In this document: in pieces, positions 22,582-33,262 of the stretch | Position numbering within the stretch: position 1 is the first letter of the stretch | Layout: each line of letters begins with the position of its first letter | Assembly (NCBI GenBank): GCA_006384855.1 | Contig: VCJN01002465.1 | Location: forward strand, 1-64,000 | Direction: 5' to 3' | Length of the DNA stretch: 64,000 nucleotides | DNA from: Tetraselmis striata | Taxonomy: Eukaryota; Chlorophyta; Chlorodendrophyceae; Chlorodendrales; Chlorodendraceae | The notes under the pieces: generated by a model | The model's database searches: none | What the model was told of the DNA's origin: nothing | Seen by the model: the letters and a program-made list of their open reading frames with translations, nothing else | Program-made: the position numbers and the translations under genes

Positions 22582-23369
22582 TTAAACTAAAATCAGGCAT
22601 GCATATCGACAAACGGTCGAATATTGTAATGAAGCCTCCAAAGTTCAAGTGCGACGTTAAGATCCACCCTCAAATCCAGAGCCCCTTGCCCGACAAGTCG
22701 TTCTTCATGACGCTCATCGGGAGCGCGGGGAGCGGGAAGACGTCGTTGATGGTCAACATGCTGCGGAGTCCGCAGATGTACTTCCCGGCGTTCAAGCACG
22801 TGCACCTGGTCATGCCGCCCCATTCGCTTGCCTCGCTCGATGTCAAAATATTCAAAAGCACGACAAAACGTACCCGGATTTGGATTGGGCGACGCTTGAC
22901 AAGATTCACGAAAAGACGCGAGAGGCGGCCGACGAGGAGGATTTTTCACTCCTTGTGATAGACGACATGGCTGTGGCTCTCAAAGACAGCGAAATCCAGC
23001 GGCTCAAAGCTGCTTATCTACAACCGGCGGCATCCGCGTCTCAGCATCATCATGCTCGTTCAGTCATTCAATACCATCCCGTTGCCCGTGCAAAAAACCA
23101 TCTCGCACTTTGCCATGCTGAAGTTTAAAAACAAGCTTGAGTACGAGGCCATATTCAAGGAGCTGATATTCCTCGACCCTCACACCGCGGACAGCCTCAT
23201 GCGCTTCGTGTTCGCGAAGTATTCTGGTGAGAATTTCTCCACTAGAGCTGGAACATTCACACTTTCCTCGCTCGATGGCCCACGCCTGGGAATATCAAGC
23301 CGGGAGCGACTCCGGGACGGGACGCTAGGAGGTCTGTTTAGTATGGATTCGGTACCAGCGGGGGAATGA
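22578..23369 (+). CDS. FtsK/HerA-type DNA-packaging ATPase (A32-like), fossil
   Basis: Walker A is clear: FMTLIGSAGSGKTSL, preceded by the beta strand usual in A32-like ATPases. A Walker B-like LLVIDDMAVAL follows, and then SFNTIPLPVQKTISHFAMLK with a downstream KNKLEYEAIFKELIFLDP, a pattern known from packaging ATPases of Polinton-like viruses and large algal viruses. In those it pumps DNA into the capsid. The copy looks broken, about one or two times. It is the main reason for calling the cluster viral. Among hosts, a similar fold occurs in few eukaryotic proteins, and the intron-less style argues against a host gene. Confidence 0.65.
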
Positions 23370-24648
23370 AACGACCGTGCCTATATATGAAATATATATA
23401 TGACGCGCCGCCGCTGATCGTCGCAAACTGCGCGTATATGTCGCGCCACTCGTCGCCATCCTTCCCGAGATCGAATTTCCTCGTGCCGTCGGGGAACATG
23501 TGCCCGTCGACCTCGCACCCGTTGGGGTGGTACTTGAGGCGACAAACGTTGTTGCCGCTCGAATTGACGAATCGGATATCGTTGCCGATCTTGATGTCGT
23601 TCTTGACCTCAATGTCGGTGGCGTACACGTGTTTCCACGCAAGATCCGATTTCCCCAAATCAAGGGAGTCGTGGGTTCTGGGTGCGATGCTTTTCGAGAA
23701 CTCGGTGGATTCTATCGACTTTACATATGATATGCTTGCGTTGGTTACTAGCTCGCCTAGGACAAGTAGGTTTTCGGCGCGGATATAGTAGGCGTGGATA
23801 TCTTCGGCCCAAATTTCGGTCCATCGCAAATCGTCGATGTTGGATTCGGTCGCATAGTCATAGTAGGTTCCAAGTGTTAATATCGCGTCTTCGTCTAGCG
23901 TACGAGCGTATTCGTAGTTTGGGATTATGTAGAACTCTCCGAATTCTTCTACTACCTTCATAAATTTAGCCGCCTCGTACTCGGGGTGGTCGTGGTTGCT
24001 GCCGCCCGCGACGCTCAGATCGTTATCGAAAGACGACAAGGGGATGGTACCCGGGTCGGTCGCGACCCACGAAGGCAAGCTTGTCGCTTCGGTGACAAAC
24101 CCTTGCGAAGACACCCACGACTCGGTAGCATAGCCGGCTAGCGAAGGGATCCTTGGGCGATTCAACACATTCGCCCACTCGACACTGTCCGCGGCGAGCG
24201 AGAGATCGTTGTCGAAACCGCTGAGGGGTATCGCGCTTTGCGAAGAGGCCGCCCACGAGGGAATCGTCGCGATCGTCGGCTTATTTGTGAGATCGACATA
24301 GCTCCCGCTGAAAAATGCGGGCTTGTTGAGCACCGCCGCCCACTCTACGCTGTCCACGGCGAGCACGAGATCGTTGTCGAAACCGCTGAGGGGTATCGCG
24401 CTTTGCGAAGAGGCCGCCCACGAGGGAATCGTCGGGATCGTTGGCTTATTCGTGAGATCGACATAGCTCCCGCTGAAAAATGCGGGCTTGTTGAGCACCG
24501 CCGCCCACTCTACGCTGTCCGCGGTGAGCACGAGATCGTTGTCGAAACCGCTAAGGGGTATCGCGCTTTGCGAAGTGGCCACCCACGAAGGCAGCACGGC
24601 GCCATCGCCCCCGGGTGGGCCGGATGGGCCGGTTAGATCGACGTCCAT
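23338..24648 (-). CDS. Tail-fibre-like repeat protein of the virus-like cluster
   Basis: A 436-residue open frame, convergent with the ATPase. The N-terminus has a short collagen-like GPSGPPG. Next come about three 55-residue repeats (165 bp period) with SQSAIPLSGFDNDL, SVEWAAVLNKP and SYVDLTNKPTI, a style typical of trimeric phage or algal-virus fibre shafts. The C-terminal half repeats ARTLDEDAILTLG-type and APRTHDSLDLGKSDLAW / DLGKDGDEWRDIYA strands, like chaperone or knob regions of fibre proteins. The frame looks whole. Probable role: host-surface binding (inference). Confidence 0.6.
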   Translation of the reverse strand: MDVDLTGPSGPPGGDGAVLPSWVATSQSAIPLSGFDNDLVLTADSVEWAAVLNKPAFFSGSYVDLTNKPTIPTIPSWAASSQSAIPLSGFDNDLVLAVDSVEWAAVLNKPAFFSGSYVDLTNKPTIATIPSWAASSQSAIPLSGFDNDLSLAADSVEWANVLNRPRIPSLAGYATESWVSSQGFVTEATSLPSWVATDPGTIPLSSFDNDLSVAGGSNHDHPEYEAAKFMKVVEEFGEFYIIPNYEYARTLDEDAILTLGTYYDYATESNIDDLRWTEIWAEDIHAYYIRAENLLVLGELVTNASISYVKSIESTEFSKSIAPRTHDSLDLGKSDLAWKHVYATDIEVKNDIKIGNDIRFVNSSGNNVCRLKYHPNGCEVDGHMFPDGTRKFDLGKDGDEWRDIYAQFATISGGASYIYFIYRHGRFIPPLVPNPY

Positions 24649-24706
24649 ATTGAATCCCGAAATGTTTACATCACCTTGAAGGTCCGTTATCCACTGAGGG
24701 GTCGCC

Positions 24707-24738
24707 TATATATGAAATGGCCTGCCATTTCATATATA
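24707..24738. repeat. 15-bp-arm hairpin
   Basis: Perfect inverted repeat TATATATGAAATGGC with a 2-base loop. It lies between the end of the fibre gene and the foldback element. It could be a transcription end signal for the fibre side or an insertion scar. Confidence 0.75.
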
Positions 24739-24744
24739 TATTAT

Positions 24745-25876
24745 AAATGGAGGGCATTGTAGCCCCCACCCCCCCAAGCTAGCCGGCTCAGCGGTACATA
24801 ATACTGAGCACCATATAGCTATTCCGGTCAGCTCCCCTCCCCCATCACACCTCAGTAGCAGCAAGCGGGACGCCTGCTCTGGCTGCGCTAGCGTGCCTGC
24901 TGAGCTTTGGATGCGATGGGTCTGACTTCGGTAGGGACAGCAGGGGGGGGCTGCCTTAGCTATAGCCCACTGGAAGGAGGAGGGGCTAGGTAACATTGGA
25001 GGATGACCGGTAGCTTAAGCTGTGATAACACTTCGTGTTCCCCACTGTGGTTAGAGATAGCAGATCCTAAGAGCAGCTCAGTCTGGGCAAGTGGATGCAG
25101 CATACCAGACGTTGTAACAAAATTTAATTTCAATTTCAATTTCCTGCAGCCGCTGCCGCCACCCGAGCAGTAGCGGTTGCCTTGGCGCTGCAGGCAACTG
25201 TCGCCTCGAAGACGCGACGCTCGTAGTCCCTCATGAGGTCCCCAAAAATCTCGGAACCTAGATGCTCAGAAGCAGGCTGAAAATGCTGGGCTCGCAGCAC
25301 GTCCAAAACACCTTAATCACTGTATGTGCACACGCTTGATCTCATTAAGCCTCCGCAAGAAGGCCAAACGAAAGCGAAACGCCTTGTCGATGGCTTCGGC
25401 GTGATTCCGAGCACGTGCGAGGTAGGGGGTGAAGTCTTGATTTGCAGCAGAGACGTAGGGTAGAAGCTCGTCGAGAGCTACGAAATTGAAATTGATTACA
25501 ACGTCCAGTCTGCTGCATCCACTCGCTCAGACTGAGTTGCTCTTAGGACATGCTATCTCTAACCACAGTGGGGAACACGAAGTGTTATCACAGTTCAAGC
25601 TATCGGCCATCCTCTGATGTTTCCTAGCCCCTCCTCCGTCCAGTGGGCTATAGCTAAGACAGCAGCGCCCCCCTGCTGTCCCTACCTGCTAAGTCAGACC
25701 CATCCCATCCAGAGCTCAAGCAGCAGGCACGCTAAGGCAGCCAAAGGCGCCCCGCCTGCTGCTATTGAGGTGTGATGGGGGAGGGGAGCTGACCGGAATA
25801 GCTGCATGGTGCTCAGTATTTATGTACCGCTGAGCCGGCTAGCTTGGGGGGGTGGGGGCTACAATGCCCTCCATTT
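24745..25876. mobile_element. Foldback-type element with about 400-bp inverted arms
   Basis: The left arm (24745-25140) starts AAATGGAGGGCATTGTAGCC. The right arm (25482-25876) is its reverse complement with small indels (by eye about 90% alike), ending GGCTACAATGCCCTCCATTT. The middle 340 bases have no ORF of note. Flanks are AT dinucleotide runs (TATATA), so any short target duplication is hidden. A non-autonomous DNA transposon is the simplest reading. Its position against the viral cluster may be chance or may mean its arms were viral ends. Confidence 0.85.
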
Positions 25877-25901
25877 CTAATATATATATATATATATCTA
25901 A

Positions 25902-27440
25902 TTATATATATATATATTTGGCATCACAGTATACTGCGTTTAATGGCATGATGACTTCGTCTCGTGCATGTACCGGTACCAAGCCCGCGGGTCGGGCGAT
26001 ACACTGTTTGTAATACTTGCGGGGAATAGTGCTGGTAAATTCGAAAAATGCATTCCGGGCGTACCGGCTAGAAACGTCCGTAGTTCTTGGGTTGGGGCGC
26101 TGATAGTCGCGGGCGTGCGTCCGGCTTGGGGTTGGGTGCCTTGCCTGCGGAGCATCCGCATACGGCCCACCTGCGGCTGCAAGGGGGTCGTCCGGCGCGG
26201 GGGGCGGCGGGGGCGATGAGCCTCTGCCGCGAGCTGGGCCAGGCGGGACGCCTAGGTTGGTGTGCTGGATGTGGGGGTATGCTCGAGGGGTTGGTGGCCT
26301 CCGAGGCCTCTCTTGTCGCGGTGGGGGCTTGGCCTGCGGCCGGTGGAGCCGGCTCGGGGTACGGGGCTGGATCGACGCTTGTCGCCGGCTGCTCGACTGC
26401 CGGTGGCGGGTCTTCGCCGTCCATCTCCGTGTCTTGAGGGGCTGCCGCGGTCGGGGGGTGGGCCTCTTGTAACTGGCTAGTTGGTGGTGGCGGGAGCTCC
26501 CGGGGGAGCTGGCCACGGTGCACCGCCGACTGGTCGGCTGTAGTCGGCGCCGGTTGGTGAATAGTCGCCGGCCACTCCCGCCTACGCAGGTGCATGGTTC
26601 TGACTGCGACTAGTTTCGCGTCGGATCCCGTGTTAGTGGCGAGTCCTCCTATGCTCACCCATGTCGGAGAGGCGGCAGCAGGCATAGGGGCGCGTCGGGT
26701 CACCGCCCGCGGGCGTCGTGGGTTGATGTGTCACCGCCGGCTTGACGTCGTGGGTTGATGTGTGTGCCCCGAGCTTGGGGCCGAGGGTACGGATCGGGTG
26801 CATAAGGATACGGTGCATGTCGACCCCCGTCGTACGGTTGCGGGTTGTCAGATCGCTGAATAGCAGGGAGACTTGTGTGGCACAGTCGGTACCAGGGGGG
26901 AAATCGATTGGGGGCTGGCGGGACTAGCAGCGCAAAACGCGGCGGAGGCGGCGGATAGCAGGTGGGAGTCGGGTGCCTGTGAAGTCCTTTGCGGCAAAGG
27001 TAGTTGGGATTTTGGGGGCGGTTGGGCCCTGCCGCTGCGCGGCGTATCGATAGGGCCGCCGACCGCGGCCTCATGTTGCTCCTCGGGTCTGTTGGTGTCC
27101 ATGTTGGCTGATGTGATAGTCTCATGTGGAACATGCTCTTCACGCCGCTGTCGGCGCTGGCCGGCAGTTGGCCTTGGGCGGACAACCGGTGGAAGTCGGG
27201 TGCTTGCGATTTTCTTTGTAGTGATGGCTGTTCGGATCTTGGGAAGTTGGGTCTTGCCGCCGCGCGGCGCATCGAGAGCGGCGCCGACCGCGGCCTTCTG
27301 TTGCTCCTCGGGCGTGTTGGTGTCCATGGTGGTTGTAGTGATGATCTCATGTGGAGCCTGCTCTTCACGCCTCTGTGGGCGCTGGCCGGCAGTTGGCCTG
27401 GTGGTGGGTCATCCGGTCGTCGGGCAGTCCACCGTTTCAC
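25902..27440 (-). other. Pro/Ala-rich minus-strand reading frames, unrecognised
   Basis: Two overlapping low-complexity stretches on the minus strand. At about 27440-26848 one frame is Arg/Gln/Glu-rich (QRREEQAPHEIITTTMDTN) and contains a repeat of 76 codons. At 26703-26068 the frame is Pro-rich with QDTEMDGEDPPPAVEQ. No domain is seen. It could be a gag-like part of a retroelement or a host protein of low complexity, but open frames are also expected by chance at this GC content. Splice sites not resolved. Confidence 0.25.
26958..27413. repeat. 228-bp tandem repeat, about 2 units
   Basis: The string TGTTGCTCCTCGG recurs at 27071 and 27299, exactly 228 bases apart, and the sequence between is alike throughout (TCATGTGGA, TGCTCTTCACGCC, GCGCTGGCCGGCAGTTGGCC). 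228 is a multiple of 3, so the minus-strand frame survives the duplication. Confidence 0.85.
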
Positions 27441-27559
27441 AAGAGTACACTATCATCACCCGTAGAGCCGCGCCGGCTCGCCCGGATTTGGTACATACGC
27501 AGTACTTCGCCCGGTGTTAAGGGCCGGCTGGAAAGTGAGAAGTTCAGCGGAGCGTAACT

Positions 27560-28161
27560 TCTAGGGCTTCAAACAACCCTGAAACCCCGCAATACATTGG
27601 CTGATGCTGCACATAACCATTGCCGGACAGTTAGAATGAACTCCAATGAGCTCTGCTCTCTCGTAGCAACACCAAAGTTTCACAACAACACACAAAATTT
27701 CATACGTGTTTCGTCATAATCAGCAGGTGTACTTTTGTGCTGACAGTGTGTCTGCGCCACTGACTCTGGCGGCATTCCGCGCGAGGAGCTCGCGGCGTTT
27801 GACGCGCTGGCGCGGAGCGTGCCGGAGCGGCGCGGAGCGTAGCCGAAAAGCGGTTAGGGAAAGGGAGGAAACCCCATAAACTAGTTAGATCATATCGCTT
27901 TCAAATAGTACCGGGTAGCGGCTACGAGGACGACTGATGTTCAGTAGGCATTACCTCGTGTCAATGTACATTGTACGAGTTTTTGTTCGCCCGCGCGTGC
28001 GCGGGCGCGAAAGCGGCGGACAGTTTATTTCAAAGGGATGGGGCTGTGTGGTTAGCCGAAAAGGCGCTTTGGCTTGGGTTACAGTGTTTTTTAAGGCAGG
28101 AGCGTGTAGTCGGCAAGAACAGAAAGCACGAAGTGACTACGAGGGAGGGAGGGAGAGACGC
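27560..28161. other. No gene; repeat fragment
   Basis: Contains 27840-27892, related to 20034-20095. Ends against the direct repeat of the DIRS-like fossil. Confidence 0.4.
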
Positions 28162-28480
28162 GGTCCGCCACACGGTAGGCGGGGCGCGAAGATGGAAGAC
28201 GGGGACAACAAATAGCACGCTAGTTTTTTATATGAATTCTAGCTCGAGTGGGGTCGACTCGCAGCGTAATGTTGTAGTTGACCGTGCTCGTTTGTACGGC
28301 AGTTTCTTCATCAAGCACATTTCGGGTGCATAAGCATAGCAGTACGCGGACTACCGTGCGTTTAGTACGATGCATAGTTGCGCGCGTTTGCATGCGTGCC
28401 ACATTTGTAACGCGTACGTAGGCGAGCGCGTGCATCGGTCGCCAGACGGAAAGGAAACCCCAACTACTAGTAGTAAACAT
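28162..28480 (-). repeat. Direct repeat at the 3' side of the DIRS-like fossil
   Basis: About 319 bp, repeated in the same orientation at 32014-32344 (by eye about 85% alike). Shared landmarks: GGTCCGCCACA, AGCACGCTAGTTTTTTATA, GTGGGGTCGACTCGCAGCGTA, ACTACTAGTAGTAAACAT. Shorter related strings flank this copy at about 28030-28055 and 28480-28505 (GGGGCTGTGTG). Confidence 0.85.
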
Positions 28481-28489
28481 GTCAAGGGG

Positions 28490-31400
28490 AGGGGGCTGTG
28501 TGATTTGCCGAGCTCAATATTGGGGCATGACGCAGGAGGGGTAGACGAGGGGCGGTAAAAAACCCGGGGCCGGGCATCGGGCCCGAAGGGGGAGCCTGAA
28601 GGCAACCATTGGCCACTTGGGAGGACCGGCGCCAGTGCGCATGCCGAGGCCGCCCGGCGCGAAGAGGTATGGGGAGGGCGGGAAGACAACCACCTCCGGT
28701 GCCTTTCCGAGAGGCGCTGGTGCCAGCCGCGGTCGGGCTAGTAGGGAACGATGACGGTGGCCGCCGCGCCGGAGGTGTGGAGTTTGATGACGACGAGGTC
28801 GATGATGACGCCCCACGGGGGGGGGGGGGGGGGGGGGGGGTTGCACTAATTATTGTGCTCACGGTGCCATGCGCCATCGGAGAGGCGCAGGCTATCGGTA
28901 TAGCCTCCCTGCAAGGGTCACGCCAACGGGAATTGTAACGTGGGAGTCGCACGTTCTCCATGGTAGCGAAGCGGTCGATGGTGTGAAGCACCCAGCTGTT
29001 GTCGAGGGGGTTGAAGTGGCATAGGCTGAACGCCCAGTCGTCGTAGTCAATGCGCGGTTGACGAGGCGGTCGGCCTCGATGTTCGCCGTGGTCTTGATGT
29101 AGCGCGCGCCCGGATGATGTCGTTGGAGTCCAGGATGAACTACAGTTTTCGCAGCCCCGTCATGAGGAGAGGGGAGCCAGAGGTGAGGTTGTTGAGGACG
29201 TGGATCACCCTCATGTTGTCTTCGTGAAGCATAACATGTCGACCTCGCAGCTCCGAGAGGAAGGTGAGCACGGCGTAACGGACAGCTTTGAGCTCCTTGT
29301 TGCATGTGGTGTGCAGCTCATCGCGGTCGCAGTCGTACCACAAACCGCGCGCCTCGGTGGTCTCGTTGAATGAGGACGGCGCCCCACCCGTAGCCGGAGC
29401 TGTCGATGTGCGCGTAGGCCGTCTCCACGGGTTTGTAGATGGAGCGGCCGTTGCTGTGGCTGGGGACCGCCAACCACCACTCGAGTTCGCGTCGGAGCTG
29501 GTGCGTCATCTTGACGCGCCCGCTCCACGAGTTCTGCGTGCGGAGCACGTCGTGTAGCTCGCGCAAGTAAAACCGCGCCGGTTTGATGGCGAGAAATAGG
29601 AACTAGCACGCCCTGCCTGGGACGGAAGCTCTCGCACATGCAGCCATCGCTTGTCGCGCTTAGCACGGCGGTGTGGCCGAGGGCTGTAGCAGCGAGTGCG
29701 TCGAGTTTTCGAGAGGGGGCTCGAATTGTACCGCTCCATGAGTCGATCTCCAGACCGAGGTGCTCCAGCCGTTGTCCCGGCTCCCACTAGCCCTTGTCGG
29801 GGTGCTGAGCCCTAGCCGGTCGAGCATGGAGGCGGCGAGGCGATCACGTACATCGTAGCCTGCGTCCGGCTGGTCGCAAAAAACATGAAGTCGTCCATGC
29901 AGTAGGGGAGCATGCGGCAGCCGCGGAAGTGGCTATGCAACGCTTGACGTCGCCCCATACGGAGCTTTGCGCGACGCACTGCTCCTTGGGAGGTCACTGC
30001 AAAGTCGGGGCGTTGCAGATGGCGGTTGAGCGCCGCAGTGGGAGGGCGGAAGTAGTAGGGGCTCATGCTCCACCCCATGGGGAGCCCCGCCATAAGTCGG
30101 TAGAGCTTGCCTCGGTAGTTGACGGTTAAATAGTCTCGGTCTTCGGGAGCGATGCCGACGGCGTGGAAGCCGTCATGTAGGTCCATGGAGAGCATGTAGT
30201 CACCCGGCCGAGCCACAACACTTCCCGCGGTGACCTATACGACATTTCGCGATCCGAATACGGTACGACTAATCTGTTATTTGCGCGCGCCGCGCCCATG
30301 CGCCGCGGGATCCGCGTCCTGCCGCCCGAAGTAACCCCCCGGCACTGCGGGCAACGAATCATGCTTCCCCTAGCACACCCTCGTCCAGCTCACCAGCTCC
30401 CGCCCGCCCCGTAGCCCCCCCCCCCCCCCCCCCCCCTGCCCCCTTCGAGGATACGGGGCGATCATGGCTGGCTCGGGGGGCGTTTATGTCCCGGGACTAC
30501 GGCGGCCATCCACGAGATCCACCCTCGTGAGTCGTGACTGCCCCCCGATTGACGACCCCCATTAAGGGATTCGCGTTTTGCTGACACCACACGCTCGGAT
30601 AGAAAGGCAGCTTGGTCAAAATAGAACGCATGAATAGTGTACGTTTTTCCCTAGCTGGTCCGATGGAGCCCGTGCCATCGGTGCGAAGTTTGGGGCGGTG
30701 GTTGGGGCGGCGCTCAGATCGGTTACTGCGGGGTCGCCACGGAGATCCCGTAGCACGCCGCCTTGCGTGGCTGCAGCGGTCGCGCCTCGCCCACCATTGC
30801 CGCATAAAGATGTACTTTTGGCGCTACGGGCGGTCGCGGTGTCGGTGGTTGACAGTCGTGGGCTTGCTAGAGGCTAAAGCATGGGCAATGGGCCGCATGA
30901 TGTGCGCGTCGCGTTGCCGCAGGTGCACCTTGTCCTAACTACGGCGCCAACCGCATGTATCGAATCTTCTGTTATGGCAGTTTTCGCAATGGCGTTCGGG
31001 TTACCGCATGAGGAAGTGTTGTGGCGAGGTGACGCAGGCACGTGAGGGTCTCGAAACTCAGGTCTCGCTCCTCGCAGCACCGAATGAGGGGTCGGAGGTC
31101 GATGATGAGCCGCCACTTGTTGACGTCCGGCTTTGGTACGAGGAACAACCGAGAAACCCACCGCGAGCAGTGGCATTCCTCCCATGCTCCGCTAGCCAGA
31201 AAGCGAGCCAGCTCGCCGTTCATGAAGCGCAGCTGGTCTGGAGTCGCGTCCTCCATATCGAGACCCCGTGGTGAACGGGGGCGGGCAGTCCGCTCTTGAA
31301 CGGGATGCGCACGCCGTCGCGGATCGTCATGTCGACCACCCTGCGTCCGGCGCCGATGTCTGCCCAGGTCTGCCAATTGCGTCGTATCCGGTTGCACATG

Positions 31401-31730
31401 TAATCCGACTCAAGGGTGCACGAGTCGGCACGCGAGCCGGAGTCCACATGGCTGCGCGCTTTGCGCGTAGGTTTCCATACTCGCTCAGGGGGGGGGGGGG
31501 GGGGGGGCGACCGCCCTAGGCCGCGTGTTCGTTGCGCATCGGGGCAAAATAGACCGACTAGAAGGGGCAGCTCGTTCGATCCTGGTATAGACCGGTCGGT
31601 CACCGGCCGGACACGGAATCGCTGCGGTGCCAGTCCCGAGGTAGGCGTAGTTTGATTCGGCCAGCCAGGCCGAGGCGCCGAGCAGTCGGCGCCAAGCAGA
31701 CGATGGAGCGTGCTATGAGGGTGAGGCAAG
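28490..31730 (-). mobile_element. DIRS-like (tyrosine-recombinase group) retroelement fossil
   Basis: Minus-strand parts in order. Reverse transcriptase beginning about 31.4 kb (WVSRLFLVPKPDVNKWRLII, then DLRPLI), continuing at 30.2-29.8 kb (DYMLSMDLHDGFHAVGI, LPYCMDDFMFF). RNase H region at 29.6-29.1 kb (AYAHIDSSGYGWGAVLI, HEDNMRVIHVLNN). A distal part at 29.1-28.5 kb with NIEADRLVNRAL, IDRFATMENVRLPRYNSRW and AATVIVPYWP-like text, a run of motifs particular to DIRS/Ngaro/PAT pol proteins. A tyrosine recombinase was not recognised. It is broken many times (at least half a dozen), carries a DNA transposon, and looks old. Long G runs on the plus strand sit at 28817-28840 and 31488-31507. Confidence 0.75.
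30213..31024. mobile_element. Non-autonomous DNA transposon, 812 bp, copy 1
   Basis: Terminal inverted repeats CCACAACACTTCC (13 of 13), extending imperfectly (GCGGTGAC / GCGGTAAC), are flanked by a 4-base direct repeat CGAG at 30209-30212 and 31025-31028. It lies within the reverse transcriptase region of the DIRS-like fossil. No transposase frame is seen. A C22 run is at 30415-30436. A related copy lies at about 56810-57611. Confidence 0.88.
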
Positions 31731-32013
31731 TAATGGCTGGCGGGTCACCAGCACCACGTACCAACCCGTGCAACGGGCGCGGTTGGGATATGGGGGCTTG
31801 TTGAGAAGAGGGGCGCGGTGTCTTATTAGCGCTCACCTTTACAAGGTGCGGGCTTTATAGTCGGCAGCTGTCAGCCGGCCGGCAGAAGTCGGCTAGTAGC
31901 ACCCAAGAAGACTCACAGTACCGGCGTGGACGGCGGGTCGTCACGCGCGGTTCGGCCGTCCGGAAAAGCCGAAGCGTCTTGCACGGGACGAACCCGCGAG
32001 CATCGACGCGGTA

Positions 32014-32344
32014 GGTCCGCCACATGGTAGGCGGGGCACGAAGATGGAAGATGGGGACAGCACATAGCACGCTAGTTTTTTATAAGAATTCTACCTCGAG
32101 TGGGGTCGACTCGCAGCGTAGTGCAGGAGTTGATTGTGCTCCGTCGTTTGTACCGACGGCAGCTTCTTTCTCATGCACATTTCGGGTGTTGAAGCATACC
32201 AGCACGCAGACTACCGTGCTTTTAGTACGATGCTTAGCTGCGCGCGTTTGCATGCTTGCGTGCCATATTTGTAACTTGTACGCATGCGAGCGCGTGCGGC
32301 GGTCGCCAGGCGGAAAGGATACCCCGACTACTAGTAGTAAACAT
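32014..32344 (-). repeat. Direct repeat at the 5' side of the DIRS-like fossil
   Basis: Partner of 28162-28480, same orientation, about 331 bp. With its partner it brackets all recognisable pol parts, so it probably marks one terminus of the element. Confidence 0.85.
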
Positions 32345-33224
32345 TATATAGTAGCAAAACAGGACGACAAGTAATGTAATAAGAGTACGAGAGTTTAAGG
32401 TATAAATAGGACTCGTTGCATAATTCTTATGTATGATAGATTGACGATAAGTCAGTATATAGGGGAAGTCGGTAAGTAGGTCAGTGTGTCGGGAGCCTGC
32501 ATGCTTTGCGTTTGACGCGCCCATATGTGGTAAGGACCTTAATCCTTACGCTTTTTGTTTTTTTGTTTTATATGGTTGCTTTCTACCCTTTATATTTGCT
32601 TGAATGCATTTCGTGGCTCTGCGCTGCGCCCCCATATCCGCTATGATGGGCCGTGTGGACTGTGGAGTAGTCGAGAAGGGAGCAGACTTGCTCACGGATA
32701 TGTTGTGCGACGTAGCGAGGAGGTCATATATGCAGACATGCCATGTGCCCCGGAGGGGGTGGGGGGTGGGGGGGTTGCGCTGCCCCTGTCTTCTAGATAG
32801 TCCGGCGGGGAGCCGGGGCTCAGCTTGCCTGGGACAGCGGGGGGCTGGGGGGGGGGGGGGGGGGGGGGCATGTGGCCTTGTGATGGTGCGCAGGAGGGAG
32901 TCCATATCCACGACCGGGTCGGTGGACATGAGGAGGTGATGTATGAGGAGGAGGCCGTATAGACGATCTGCGTCCCCCTCAGTAACTATGATGTTTCATA
33001 CGAACCGGCGGTCTGTGTGCGAAGGGGTGCATGGTCTGCAGGGTCGCGTGAATGGCGCACGACCATTGCCCCGAGAACCCATGCGCGGTGTGTGTCTGCG
33101 GGGGTGTGGAGAGCTGGCGAACATATCTTGACAGCGTCGTTGGGGCCCAGCGCCGCGGGAATGCCGCTCACAGTGTGCCGCTGGTCTTGCCGCAGGAGTG
33201 CCGCACACACACACACGAATGCCG

Positions 33225-33262
<38 letters not shown>

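Larger units (their letters stand above)
20793..24648. mobile_element. Virus-like gene cluster (Polinton-like virus or related dsDNA virus), partial fossil
   Basis: Four compact, intron-less reading frames with tiny gaps, unlike the exon-rich host genes: a discoidin-domain protein (minus), a basic ORF (plus), a packaging-type ATPase (plus) and a tail-fibre-like protein (minus). A DNA-packaging ATPase is a hallmark of Polintons, Polinton-like viruses, virophages and giant viruses. No major or minor capsid protein, DNA polymerase, integrase or protease was found in the window, so this is a fragment or a reduced element. A few breaks are evident (about two to three in the whole cluster), and two frames look whole. 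Flanking inverted repeats of its own were not recognised. Fossil, fairly young in appearance. Confidence 0.55.
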
